Assembly: GCA_027488755.1 (NCBI GenBank)
Contig: JAIYAZ010000053.1
Span: 1-35,942, forward strand
DNA: 35,942 nucleotides
Direction of reading: 5' to 3'
Origin: Verrucomicrobiaceae bacterium
GTDB taxonomy: Bacteria > Verrucomicrobiota > Verrucomicrobiia > Chthoniobacterales > JAATET01
Below the pieces are notes generated by a model that was given only the letters and a program-made list of their open reading frames with translations, did not search any database and was not told the origin of the DNA. This document shows positions 7,345-15,900 of the stretch, piece by piece (position 1 is the stretch's first letter; each line of letters opens with the position of its first letter). Both the position numbers and the translations under genes were made by a program.

Positions 7345-9662
7345 CCACTTCTCGCATCGGCCTCGCTCAGCAGGCTTTTCCAGTTCGCCTTGAGCATACG
7401 AATGAAGTTTTCTGCGACCGAAGCTAGTCGTCGGAGCTGAAGGCTCGCGGTGTCTGGAACGGGCGTTTCCCTGACTAGGGCGATGAGCATCTCAAAGCCG
7501 TAGATCGAAGTTTCCAGCTTGTTCAGAAGGGCGTCTGCCATTCCCGCGCCGAACTCCACTGCCACGATTTCGACGAGGCCCGCGAATAGGATTCGATCAG
7601 GGGGAGTCAGACCAAGCATCCGAAGACGGGCCAGATTCAACGTCCGCTCACAGTTCCGAATCGGCCAGGCCAGCGATGTCAGAGAGACCTCAGGGTTGGG
7701 TCCATCGAGCTCCTTTCGGAAGTCAGCGCAACCATCCCACGCTTCCACGATCTGGCCCTGCGCAATGCAAAGAATTTCGCCCACCGTCAAACACCGCTCC
7801 TTCTCAAAAAGCTGATAGATCAGTTCCCCTACCCCGGCGCTTTTTGCGACGACGGCAAGGTCCAATTCTTCAAAAAGACCGGGATACGCGAACGGGCTTA
7901 CGTCGCCCTTGAGGGCCCGGCGAATAATTCTCAAAGAATCTCCCTCATCTGCAGACCACAAGTGTCTGAACGTGTTCTCGGGTTGGAGTCGCACCCCCGG
8001 CTCCTTGCTAGTTTCCGGTACCGGAACACCATCCTCATCAAGTTGGCGACGCACCGAAGAAAGCTCAATGGAATCGGGCTTAAAGAATCGGTTGATGCGC
8101 GTAACCGATGACGTGCAACGCGCATTCCGCGCGATCAAAAGATCGAGGACCAACGGGTTTCCACCCAGCAGAGCTGCCTGAGCCGGAGTCAAAAGCAGCG
8201 GAAACTCCACGACGCTGTCCCAGGAGATCATAAAAATCGATTCTCCACCGAAGCCCCAACGCCACACGATTCCTGGTTGGTTGGGGTCTGCACCCAGATC
8301 AAGCAAAAGCTCAACCCGCTCGATGTCGCCACCTTTGATTGCCTCAAGAAGCGGAAGCTTTCCCGAGTTGTCGGGGTGATTCACCAAATCTGGCGTGATC
8401 CACTGGCGGCAGAGATACAGGTCGGCCGTCTCAAGATGGTGGAGTCCAGTTGCTCCATAGGCACTGCGAATCTCGCCAAAACCACATCGGCTAAACACCG
8501 CTTCCGCAGCGTCACCTGAGCGCAGAGATCCCGAGAATACGACCGGGGTGCAATCGCTGTCGTTGCAAGGCATCGCGGGATCCGCGCCGGCATCAAGCAG
8601 CAGAGCCGAAATGCGGGCATTACCCAACGCGAGTTGAAGCGGAAACGTCGAACCACCCCACGTCATCTCTGCCACGTAGGGAATCGGCAGATTGGGACTC
8701 GCGCCCCGCTGCAGAAGCAGCCGACAGATCTCCAGTTGCCCGTATCGCACCGCCTCGGTCAAAGCCGTGGCGTGCCCGTAGACCGCAAAGTTCGGGGGGA
8801 ACCCCGCATCAAGCATCCGCGCGACTTCTTCCCCATTCCCGTCTCGGCAGGCTTTAAGTAAGGGGCTGTAATCGATCGCACCCGCAGACCTGAGAAGATC
8901 GGCGATCCGCCGGGCTCGCGCCACCCACGTCGCGGAATCCTCCGCCATGCAGAAGTCATCCTGTCGAAAACTGCGATGACACCCCCCCGCAAATCCCAGT
9001 TCGTCGGGCAGGTCATCCGCATTCTCCATCGCGATGCCGAGCGGGGTTTCGGTGATGTGCGCAACCGGCACAGACTCACGATAAATGTTGCCGATGTAGG
9101 ACAGGATTGTTCGGACGAACTGCTCGTCATTGTCCACCACGGCACGTTGGAGAAGATGGCCGTGGCTTGGATGCGTCACCTCCGGGTAGATTTCTCCGAT
9201 CCAGAAGAGGTAAAAAATTATCAAAAGCTCATTGTTGCGATGGGGACCAGGGACCGGAAACCTTGCCCGCATCCATTCCCGGAACCCCATCTGGTCGGGA
9301 AACGGAGCCTGCGAAGTGAACTTCAGAATCGGGCTGCCAGCTTTACCCTCCAACCACCAAAACAATTCCAGCATTCCCGGACCGCCGAGTCCATTGAGGG
9401 AATCCACCAAAAGAACTTCGCCCGCAGCAAGCCGAACAGCGGCGTCATCGGAGAGATTGAGAAACGCGGATCGCCAAATGCTCGCGACCCACGTCGATTC
9501 TGCAGTCGAATCGTCGAGGGTATGGAATTTCAGCGTTTCCTCCGGCGGGTAGTTCTCCAGTAGCGACTCGCTCTTAACCTCCACCCGAGTCGGAAACTCC
9601 CGGGCGGGAATGAGCTTGGCAGGGGAAGTGGCGGGACGATCTGACGATGAGGACTGGTTCAT
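7335..9662 (-). CDS. Ankyrin-repeat protein, 775 aa
   Basis: A large protein whose middle holds ankyrin repeats: SPLLKACRDGNGEEVARMLDAG, ATALTEAVRYGQLEICRLLLQRGASPN, FPLQLALGNARISALLLDAGADP and LPLLEAIKGGDIERVELLLDLGADPNQP, roughly residues 265-480, with a further degenerate unit after LLLTPAQAALLGGNPLVLDLLIARNA. The first 250 residues and the last 250 have no domain I recognise. Ankyrin repeats are protein-binding scaffolds; the partner is unknown. No signal peptide is visible, so it is probably cytoplasmic. The gene is on the same strand as the sigma-like gene, 84 bases downstream of it, and diverges from the nuclease-helicase pair. A GAGG lies four bases before the ATG. Confidence 0.85.
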   Translation of the reverse strand: MNQSSSSDRPATSPAKLIPAREFPTRVEVKSESLLENYPPEETLKFHTLDDSTAESTWVASIWRSAFLNLSDDAAVRLAAGEVLLVDSLNGLGGPGMLELFWWLEGKAGSPILKFTSQAPFPDQMGFREWMRARFPVPGPHRNNELLIIFYLFWIGEIYPEVTHPSHGHLLQRAVVDNDEQFVRTILSYIGNIYRESVPVAHITETPLGIAMENADDLPDELGFAGGCHRSFRQDDFCMAEDSATWVARARRIADLLRSAGAIDYSPLLKACRDGNGEEVARMLDAGFPPNFAVYGHATALTEAVRYGQLEICRLLLQRGASPNLPIPYVAEMTWGGSTFPLQLALGNARISALLLDAGADPAMPCNDSDCTPVVFSGSLRSGDAAEAVFSRCGFGEIRSAYGATGLHHLETADLYLCRQWITPDLVNHPDNSGKLPLLEAIKGGDIERVELLLDLGADPNQPGIVWRWGFGGESIFMISWDSVVEFPLLLTPAQAALLGGNPLVLDLLIARNARCTSSVTRINRFFKPDSIELSSVRRQLDEDGVPVPETSKEPGVRLQPENTFRHLWSADEGDSLRIIRRALKGDVSPFAYPGLFEELDLAVVAKSAGVGELIYQLFEKERCLTVGEILCIAQGQIVEAWDGCADFRKELDGPNPEVSLTSLAWPIRNCERTLNLARLRMLGLTPPDRILFAGLVEIVAVEFGAGMADALLNKLETSIYGFEMLIALVRETPVPDTASLQLRRLASVAENFIRMLKANWKSLLSEADARSGAS

Positions 9663-9778
9663 GCCGCCTCATAGTCATCACCGACAGAACTGCGCCAAAG
9701 TTTTCTCGGCCTTTAGTTTGGCAAGTCGGGAAATCTTGTCGCTTTATTCACGGCAACATAACTTCGGTCCTTCCCGAC

Positions 9779-11377
9779 ATGCCCGACGCATCTCTTCCCT
9801 CAAGTTACCGAAGGCCTTCGACCGAGGAGCTTGATCGCGAGCCTGCCGTCTGGGAGTCGGAGGATCACGAGTCTCCAGTGCCGACGGCAGGCGATGATAC
9901 TGGGAAAAAGATCTCCCCAACCGCGCTCGCCCGCACCAGCCAGTGTCTGCTGCGAGGACTCTGGGCCGTTCAGGGCGTTGCGGGGATCGGGCCGTCTCCG
10001 TTTACTCAAGCGACATTCCAGGATGGCAAGGAATTCGAGAGGTTGCTCCTTGAACCTAAAGCGAAAGAAATTTGGATCCGCGCGCTGCATCTTTCTCTGC
10101 GCATCGAACTTCCGTCGGACCTCCCGATCCACAAGGGAAAGGAGCTGAAAATCACCTCCGGTGAGTCAGCTCAGACATTTTTCGAGCGGGCCGCGAAAGA
10201 CTTTTCGGATACCATCAAAGACAAGAGCGCCCCCTTTGCGATCCACGAACCGACGCTTGCCTGCAATGAGGCTGGAGCCGCCTTGCGTGGAAAACCCGAC
10301 CTGCTTATCTGGACGGGAGCCCAGTGGCTAATCGCGGACATCAAGTGCTCCGAGGAAGCACGGCGCACCCACGGCATCCAGATCGCCGCCTATGCGCGCA
10401 TGCTCAAGGCGATGCGCCCAAATGAGCCGATTGACCCGCGCGGTGTCGTTATCCACTGCGCAGGCGGCTATCGATTCACAGCGGATTCGTCCCCTTCAGA
10501 CCGAGCCACGACTCTTTCGCATACCCAAGCCACGCCGTTCCCGATCGCCGCTCTCACCCCATTTGTCGAAGAGGAAATCTCTTTCCTCCTCGATGCCCAT
10601 GGGAAATCCGAAGCGAGAGCTGTCGCCGAAGCAGTCTTCTCGTCCGTCTGCAACGAATGCGAATTCCGTTACCGTTGCTACCCGCGCTTCCTCGAGTCGA
10701 AGCATGTCTCCCTTGTTCCACTCCTGAAGGCCGAGCTGGATGTCATCATCGGCGTGGGGATCACCACAATTGACGATCTCACCGATTCCATCGGGTCGCT
10801 TGAGAGTAAAGAATATGAGACCCTGCTCGAACTCAAAGAGGGCTCCACCCTGCAACTCCGTTTCCTCCGTGAAAAAGCGGAGAAAGTGTTGGCGAGCGGT
10901 CTGTATTCAGCCTGGCGCGCGGCCCCGGATGCGACCCAAACCCCCCTCTTTTTCGTGTCCATCGGTGACGAATACCTATTCGAACCCGCTTTGACGCCTG
11001 AGACGCAACCGACCTGTCTCGTGGTCTACTCCGAGGCCGAGCGCCGCCGCGCCTGGGCGGAAATGAAGAATGTTCGGGAAGGCTGGGGCATCCCGGAATT
11101 CGTCCTCAGCAAGGAAATCCAGCAGACCCTCCACGGCCCGATCCCCAGCCTCACCCTCCGCCCACTTGCGGGCTTTCTCGAATGGGCCAAGGGCCGGCAA
11201 TCGCTCGCGAATTTACAAGACTGGCTTTTGCGGAACCACTCGGACAGCCCCGAGAATTACGAGAAATCCCTCCAGGAATCCACCGACCTCAAACCGCGAC
11301 TCAAAGAACTCATGATCGTCTGGGACTACCTCCAATCCGCAGACATCACGTTTTCCATTACCCCCTTGGTCCGATGA
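9779..11377 (+). CDS. PD-(D/E)XK nuclease with Cas4/AddB-like Fe-S cysteines
   Basis: A RecB-family nuclease of 532 residues from the ATG at 9779. The catalytic motifs are GKPD (171-174), ADIKC (D187-x-K189) and HGIQIAAYARML (Q201, Y205). Four cysteines are spaced as in Cas4 and AddB iron-sulphur nucleases: C56, then C291-x2-C294-x5-C300. The C-terminal 230 residues have no clear known domain. Such enzymes degrade or resect DNA ends, usually with a helicase, and here a Dna2-like helicase gene overlaps the stop codon (ATGA). Together they resemble a eukaryotic Dna2 or an AddAB split differently. The open frame starts at 9647, but that start would overlap the divergent ankyrin gene's start, so 9779 is preferred; no ribosome site decides it. 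Confidence 0.85.
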   Translation: MPDASLPSSYRRPSTEELDREPAVWESEDHESPVPTAGDDTGKKISPTALARTSQCLLRGLWAVQGVAGIGPSPFTQATFQDGKEFERLLLEPKAKEIWIRALHLSLRIELPSDLPIHKGKELKITSGESAQTFFERAAKDFSDTIKDKSAPFAIHEPTLACNEAGAALRGKPDLLIWTGAQWLIADIKCSEEARRTHGIQIAAYARMLKAMRPNEPIDPRGVVIHCAGGYRFTADSSPSDRATTLSHTQATPFPIAALTPFVEEEISFLLDAHGKSEARAVAEAVFSSVCNECEFRYRCYPRFLESKHVSLVPLLKAELDVIIGVGITTIDDLTDSIGSLESKEYETLLELKEGSTLQLRFLREKAEKVLASGLYSAWRAAPDATQTPLFFVSIGDEYLFEPALTPETQPTCLVVYSEAERRRAWAEMKNVREGWGIPEFVLSKEIQQTLHGPIPSLTLRPLAGFLEWAKGRQSLANLQDWLLRNHSDSPENYEKSLQESTDLKPRLKELMIVWDYLQSADITFSITPLVR

Positions 11378-13527
11378 AAAAACCCTTCGCCGACTTCCTT
11401 GCTGCTGCGAGGATTGAGCATGCAGCCTGGCTCGAAAAGCTCGATGCGGAAGCGCGTCAGCCACTCGATGAGCTTCTCCGTCTCGGTAAAGTCGCTGGTC
11501 CGCTGGTTTGCGAGACCTGCTCGGGGCGCCAGGCCAGTTTCAAACCTCTGCCGGAGACCCCCTTCGACTGGGGAAAGGTGAATCCGGACGGATCTTTCCA
11601 TGTGATTTTACCGGATGAGAATTACTCCGCGAAATCGGCTCCGCCGAAAGGCGACCTTACACCTGAGGATCACCCAAAAAACTTCAAAGCGGGTAAAGAT
11701 TTGCAACTGACAGTTGGGGCAACCTACCTCTTCGCTCCTAGTGGTATCGATTCGACTACGCAGACAATCAAAATCCTGAAGACATCCCCCCAGGAAGAAC
11801 TTTGGCCCGACGCGGCAGCCGCAGTTCCTCCCACCGAGGCCGAAACCTCATCAACAGCTTACAATCGGGCCTTTGACGCTTGCATGGCCGAGAATATACT
11901 GATTTTTGCCATCAAAGGGCCGCCTGGCACGGGCAAAACCGACCTCCTTGCCGACGTGGCTCTCGCTCTGGCCGCTAGAGGAAAAAATGTCGGCATAGTC
12001 ACGGTAAGCCATGCTGCCGTAAACAACGCGTTAGGCCGAATAGCCGAGAAGTCATCTGGTAAAGGCCTAAAAATTTACAAGCATAGCGGCAAGGATCCCA
12101 AGTTAGCCGGGGTGACTCACAAGAAGATCACTTTTACTGATCGCCCTAATATCTGGGGGGCCGTGATCCTCTCCGCCTCTCACATGTATGGAGAGCAGAA
12201 GCATGCTGGAGGCAAACTCGGCTTCAAACACGGAGACTGCGACGTCCTACTCGTCGACGAAGCTGGCCAAGTACCCGCATTCGAAGCCGCCGCGTTGAGC
12301 AAGCTAGCCAAGCGCGTGATCCTCTTCGGCGACGAGGACCAACTCCCGAATATCTGCCACGGGCAGCACCCGCCCGGGTCCCACGGCGATTCCTCAGCCA
12401 TGCGCTACCTGCGCGATGCGCTCCCCGGCCTAACGATTCCACTCGAGATCTCTCACCGGATGAACAGAGACATCTGCGGGATCATCCGGGGCCACGTTTA
12501 TCCGCTCATTAAACTCCAGCCCGGGAAAAATGCGGACGCCCACTTGCTGGAAGAAGGGATTAGCTTTCCCTCGCTCGTCAAGGATGCCTTCTCCCCTCCA
12601 CACCCGCGCCTCTCCCGATCGGAGAAGGAAGCCGAGCGTGTCGTGGAATGGGTCCAGCGCCTGCTGAAAATGCAGGTTTTAGTTGAGGGCCTGCCTGCTC
12701 GTCCAATGACCACAGAGGACATCGCCATCCTCACCCCGTTCCGTGCTCACGCAGCCGCCATCAAATCCGCTCTAGTCAAAGCCGAAATCCCTGCCCTCGA
12801 CAAACTCCGCATCGGCACGGTTGATAAAATGCAGGGCCAGGGAGCAGCCGTCGTCATCTACTCCCTCGCCTCCTCGAGCAAGGACTACATCGCCGCACAA
12901 ACCGAGTGGCTCATGTCAACTAACCGCTGGAACGTCGCTATTTCCCGAGCCGTGGCCTGCGCGATCGTGGTCGGTGACATCGACGCCCACCTCTCCGCCA
13001 TCCCGAAAGCGCTAAACGGCATAGCGGCTCAGCAGAAAATCCGAAGCCTGTTGGACGATAAGAATTGGAAAGTCTTGGAGCCCACCCAAGCCCTTGCACC
13101 CAACCCGTCACCACTTGGCTGTACGCCTGCGCCTCCCTTGTACACACCTCCCGCGTCAGCATCTCGGCCAGCCCCACGCCCGGCGAGAATCCCCCTTCAC
13201 GGCGGGCTTTCGATTCAGGTCAACCCGCATGCGAAGAGCAAAACGGTCTATCTCAAACTCCGCCAAAAAGTGGCGCAAAACGAGATCACCCGAGCGGAAT
13301 TGGCCGTTCCCTTCGACGAGTGGCCGCAGCTTGTGGCCGCCTTGGAGGCCGCTGCCAAATCGGGAGCGATAGCGAACCAGATTCCATCGCTCGAAATCCA
13401 ACTCGCCGATGGGATCATTTCGCTGAAGGGACAACATGCGGGCAGGCCCAAGGGCCCAGTCGCTCTGGAGATCCCAATCAACGTCCTGCTCAGTCACTTG
13501 CATTTAATTGTCGCTGACCACGCTTGA
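11374..13527 (+). CDS. Superfamily 1 helicase, Dna2/UPF1-like
   Basis: A 717-residue SF1 helicase. Motifs are I GPPGTGKTD (182-190), Ia IVTVSHAAVNN (about 208-218), II LLVDEAGQ (292-299), III FGDEDQLP (318-325), IV EISHRMN, V GTVDKMQGQGA and VI NVAISRA. The DEAGQ form and the GTVDKMQGQ motif place it near the SF1B Dna2/UPF1/SMUBP group rather than UvrD. An N-terminal CETC may be a lone zinc knuckle, and about 150 C-terminal residues after VI, including a proline-rich linker, are not recognised. The start at 11374 was chosen because its ATGA overlaps the nuclease stop, implying coupled translation. A four-gene reverse-transcriptase cluster follows on the same strand after 50 bases. Confidence 0.9.
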   Translation: MKKPFADFLAAARIEHAAWLEKLDAEARQPLDELLRLGKVAGPLVCETCSGRQASFKPLPETPFDWGKVNPDGSFHVILPDENYSAKSAPPKGDLTPEDHPKNFKAGKDLQLTVGATYLFAPSGIDSTTQTIKILKTSPQEELWPDAAAAVPPTEAETSSTAYNRAFDACMAENILIFAIKGPPGTGKTDLLADVALALAARGKNVGIVTVSHAAVNNALGRIAEKSSGKGLKIYKHSGKDPKLAGVTHKKITFTDRPNIWGAVILSASHMYGEQKHAGGKLGFKHGDCDVLLVDEAGQVPAFEAAALSKLAKRVILFGDEDQLPNICHGQHPPGSHGDSSAMRYLRDALPGLTIPLEISHRMNRDICGIIRGHVYPLIKLQPGKNADAHLLEEGISFPSLVKDAFSPPHPRLSRSEKEAERVVEWVQRLLKMQVLVEGLPARPMTTEDIAILTPFRAHAAAIKSALVKAEIPALDKLRIGTVDKMQGQGAAVVIYSLASSSKDYIAAQTEWLMSTNRWNVAISRAVACAIVVGDIDAHLSAIPKALNGIAAQQKIRSLLDDKNWKVLEPTQALAPNPSPLGCTPAPPLYTPPASASRPAPRPARIPLHGGLSIQVNPHAKSKTVYLKLRQKVAQNEITRAELAVPFDEWPQLVAALEAAAKSGAIANQIPSLEIQLADGIISLKGQHAGRPKGPVALEIPINVLLSHLHLIVADHA

Positions 13528-13555
13528 TCTCGGAAAACTAGCAAACTGCATAAAA
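13524..13555 (+). promoter_or_regulatory. Possible promoter of the RT cluster
   Basis: In the AT-rich 50-base gap after the helicase gene, TTGATC (13524-13529) is followed 19 bases later by CATAAA (13549-13554). Spacing is slightly long and the -10 match is modest. If real, the RT cluster can be transcribed independently of the nuclease-helicase pair. Confidence 0.25.
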
Positions 13556-13577
13556 GACAAAACGCTTATAACCATCT

Positions 13578-14387
13578 ATGACAATACTAAGCTGGAATGT
13601 TGGAACAATCTATCACGGCTCGCGCCAGTCATTTTTTTTTGATGTATTTAACAAACATGTTCGCTATGGGGAAAATTCACATGACATCTACTGCCTCCAA
13701 GAAGTCCCCTTAGCACCTCCGAGTCATCACGGGAAATATGTCCATGCAGGATGCTTTGCCGAAGGCAGGCAGAATGGTTTTTTAAATGACTATTATATAG
13801 TGCATTCTGTCGGAAATGAATACTGCATGATCACCTTGTTGCGAAAGAGTCTTTTTTCGCGCCCTTCTTGTGAGACCATTAGCATTAATCATAACTTTCC
13901 TTTTGCTCAGAAGATTTTACTGAAGCCGGAAAAAGAAAACGGGTTTGCGGAGTTTTCCCTCTTCAACGTTCACCTAATATCTTTCAAAAAGGGAAGCAAA
14001 GATGAGCCTGAAGTAGAATTAGTTAAAGTCACAAAAGATCGTAATAACCAAATACGCGTTCTTGAAGAGCTTTCAAAAGACGGCGACTATTTCTGCGGGG
14101 ATTTTAATATGATCCGAAAAGCTAACGATAATCGACCTGGAATGAATAATTCAGTTGAGTGGCTCAAAATAGCGGGGAAACCGGGCGAGACTTACTTCAA
14201 ATTCGAAAAGGGAAATTACACTCCCGAAAAGGGAAATTACACCCCTAAGGAGTATGATTACATTGGTGTTCGCTGCGCTGATCAAACCCCGCCCCCATTT
14301 GATAGAGAAGTGTCAACTCCGGGAAGGTCGGGAAGTATTGGTTCATGGCGGCACCATCCGATTGTCGCAGACATTAGCATCGCTTAA
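13578..14387 (+). CDS. Endonuclease/exonuclease/phosphatase (EEP) superfamily protein
   Basis: A 269-residue protein with all catalytic blocks of the DNase I/APE1-like EEP fold: LSWNVG (N7), IYCLQEV (E42), LFNVHL (H132), CGDFNM (D175, N177), EYDYIG (D227) and WRHHPIVAD (H260). The last block usually reads SDH; here His replaces the Asp. Members cleave DNA or RNA phosphodiesters or phosphoinositides; beside a reverse transcriptase a nucleic-acid substrate is the natural guess. The gene is visibly AT-richer than the helicase gene before it, suggesting separate acquisition. A 21-bp tandem duplication lies directly before the DYI block. The stop is three bases from the next gene's ATG, so the two are surely one operon. 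Confidence 0.85.
   Translation: MTILSWNVGTIYHGSRQSFFFDVFNKHVRYGENSHDIYCLQEVPLAPPSHHGKYVHAGCFAEGRQNGFLNDYYIVHSVGNEYCMITLLRKSLFSRPSCETISINHNFPFAQKILLKPEKENGFAEFSLFNVHLISFKKGSKDEPEVELVKVTKDRNNQIRVLEELSKDGDYFCGDFNMIRKANDNRPGMNNSVEWLKIAGKPGETYFKFEKGNYTPEKGNYTPKEYDYIGVRCADQTPPPFDREVSTPGRSGSIGSWRHHPIVADISIA
14205..14246 (+). repeat. 21-bp tandem duplication in the EEP gene
   Basis: Two 21-bp copies (14205-14225 and 14226-14246), 19 of 21 bases identical, encode EKGNYTP twice. The copies lie directly before the catalytic YDYIG block and keep the frame. Confidence 0.9.
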
Positions 14388-14390
14388 AAA

Positions 14391-14954
14391 ATGAACGCCA
14401 AGAAGATCACCATTTACGGAGAAGCCACCCAACCTGGTGTTTGGGTTTACGTAGCAAAGATATCACGCTTCGGATCCTATTTTCTATATGTGGGTAAGAC
14501 TGGGGTTCAGCACGAGGGCATACCCACGTCGCCGCTCCAAAGGCTGGCTGCTCACATCAATCAAGATGAGTTCTTCAACGGTATTTCCACACACATCGAA
14601 AGACGTGGTTGGATCCTTTCGCAGTGCCACCTAGAATTCTGGTGCTACGGTCCGCTTGAAGAACTCAAATCCTGCGCGGGAAAGAACTGGGATGAATTGA
14701 ATGCAATCGCACTTCAGGTGGAGAGTAGCCTAGCCTCGATTGTCAAAGGCGCAGGCTATGAAGTACTTGGCCAGCACGGCGACTCCGCACTAGTTGCGGA
14801 TTCTGAAGAGCCGCGTTTCTCTGCCAACAATGTCTTGGCTCAGATCATCCCTGATCTCAACAGCAGACTCAGGGTTATAGGGGAAGCCGACGACTCTCCC
14901 GAAGACGACTCTCCCGAGGACGACTCTCCCGAGGACGAAACGCCTAAATCATAA
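14391..14954 (+). CDS. GIY-YIG-like nuclease domain protein
   Basis: A 187-residue protein. The first 120 residues match a divergent GIY-YIG fold: GVWVYVAKI (16-24, the 'GIY' strand), FLYVGKTG (31-38, the 'YIG' strand), SPLQRLAAH (48-55, with the catalytic-position Arg 51 and a His), and LQVESSLASIV (109-118, with Glu 111 at the metal-binding position). GIY-YIG enzymes cut one DNA strand, as in homing endonucleases, UvrC and Penelope-like retroelements. The C-terminus is a very acidic tail made of a repeated DDSPE pentapeptide. The start three bases after the EEP stop, and the RT start 24 bases past its own stop, indicate one transcript. The fold call rests on these motifs only; a structure prediction would settle it. 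Confidence 0.65.
   Translation: MNAKKITIYGEATQPGVWVYVAKISRFGSYFLYVGKTGVQHEGIPTSPLQRLAAHINQDEFFNGISTHIERRGWILSQCHLEFWCYGPLEELKSCAGKNWDELNAIALQVESSLASIVKGAGYEVLGQHGDSALVADSEEPRFSANNVLAQIIPDLNSRLRVIGEADDSPEDDSPEDDSPEDETPKS
14889..14933 (+). repeat. 15-bp tandem repeat, three copies
   Basis: Three 15-bp units (14889-14903, 14904-14918, 14919-14933), identical except for the last base of the first, encode DDSPE three times at the acidic C-terminus of the GIY-YIG-like protein. A partial fourth unit follows. Copy number could vary by slippage. Confidence 0.9.
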
Positions 14955-14978
14955 TCTTTGCTATGGCGGAGTCGCTCT

Positions 14979-15842
14979 ATGAGCGTAGAAGAAAAACAAG
15001 CGGATTACATGAGGCAGGCCATTTATCGAGCGATTTATGATCGGCGTAACTCATGGCATGCCAAGTCTTTGCCAGAGGAGGCAATTTCGACTGGAGACAT
15101 TGAATCGGCACTTTCCGACTTCAACAGGTGGTCGGCGATTCTCGGGCAGGACGTAGCAAAGGAAATCGAGGCCAAAGCAAGTAACGGTCGCGGGTATTGG
15201 CTCTCGATCCTACCCCTCCGGCATTTCGCGATCCGTTACTATGCCGTGATGTGTTTCGCTCCGCATGCGGCCGGCCTTTGGCATTCACGCCTTGGCAGAG
15301 ACTATCTCTCTTGTTCGGGCATCCACTCTCTTTTCCTAGGCCGGGTGAGGGAAAACACCGACTCCTACAAGGCATGGCAGATAAACCAGAGAAGTAGGTT
15401 TGTTCTAAAATTCGATATCCGGGGCTTCTACCAATCGATCCGGCATGATTTTCTTGTCGAGCAGTTAACCGCGCTCTGTAGCGTCGGGAATGCGGAAACC
15501 CAGCGAATGCTCCGGCTCCTTCCGACAATTTTACGATACCCCTATCGCAGCACCAGCGAACAGCAAATCAAGCACTGCGAGATTGGGCTACCGATCGGAA
15601 ACACCACCGAGCGTTTTTTTTCAAACCTATACCTCTCGTCCGTTGACGTTTACTTGCTAGATCAACGCAAGGTTACCTCCTGCCGCCGCCTTGATGATAT
15701 TCGTGTCTTCGCAGATGATGCTACTCACCTTCAGGATATCCGTGAAGGATTGGCAGACAAACTTGAGCGCTTGGGTATGTCTGTCAACGTGGAGAAAACC
15801 AAGATATTGAGAAGGAGTACAACCAATCCATCGTTGACATAA
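14979..15842 (+). CDS. Reverse transcriptase, short palm-only form
   Basis: A 287-residue reverse transcriptase, started at the ATG at 14979 because GGCGGAG lies seven bases upstream. RT motifs: A, FVLKFDIRGFYQSI (catalytic D146); B, GLPIGN (203-208) leading to NLYLSSVD; C, RVFADD (F244-A-D-D247, FADD where most bacterial RTs have YADD); D, LERLGMSVNVEKTK ending near 275. The protein stops about 12 residues past motif D, so no motif E or thumb is seen. The GLPIGN form resembles diversity-generating-retroelement and unknown-group RTs more than group II intron maturases (QG form). No maturase X domain or HNH domain is present. It is the third gene of a cluster with EEP and GIY-YIG proteins. The N-terminal 80 residues are not recognised. 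Confidence 0.85.
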   Translation: MSVEEKQADYMRQAIYRAIYDRRNSWHAKSLPEEAISTGDIESALSDFNRWSAILGQDVAKEIEAKASNGRGYWLSILPLRHFAIRYYAVMCFAPHAAGLWHSRLGRDYLSCSGIHSLFLGRVRENTDSYKAWQINQRSRFVLKFDIRGFYQSIRHDFLVEQLTALCSVGNAETQRMLRLLPTILRYPYRSTSEQQIKHCEIGLPIGNTTERFFSNLYLSSVDVYLLDQRKVTSCRRLDDIRVFADDATHLQDIREGLADKLERLGMSVNVEKTKILRRSTTNPSLT

Positions 15843-15900
15843 AGCTGGATCTCGTCATTTGCTTGATGACCAAGTCTTTGCCTGCTACCAGAATATCCCC

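Noticed and set aside
14391-15842. Retron, with msr/msd RNA upstream of the RT
   Set aside because: The 24 bases between the GIY-YIG gene and the RT leave no room for an msr-msd, and I see no inverted repeats of the retron type in the gap before the cluster.
14979-15842. Group II intron maturase
   Set aside because: No maturase X domain or HNH domain follows, and no intron domain V-like hairpin is visible around it.
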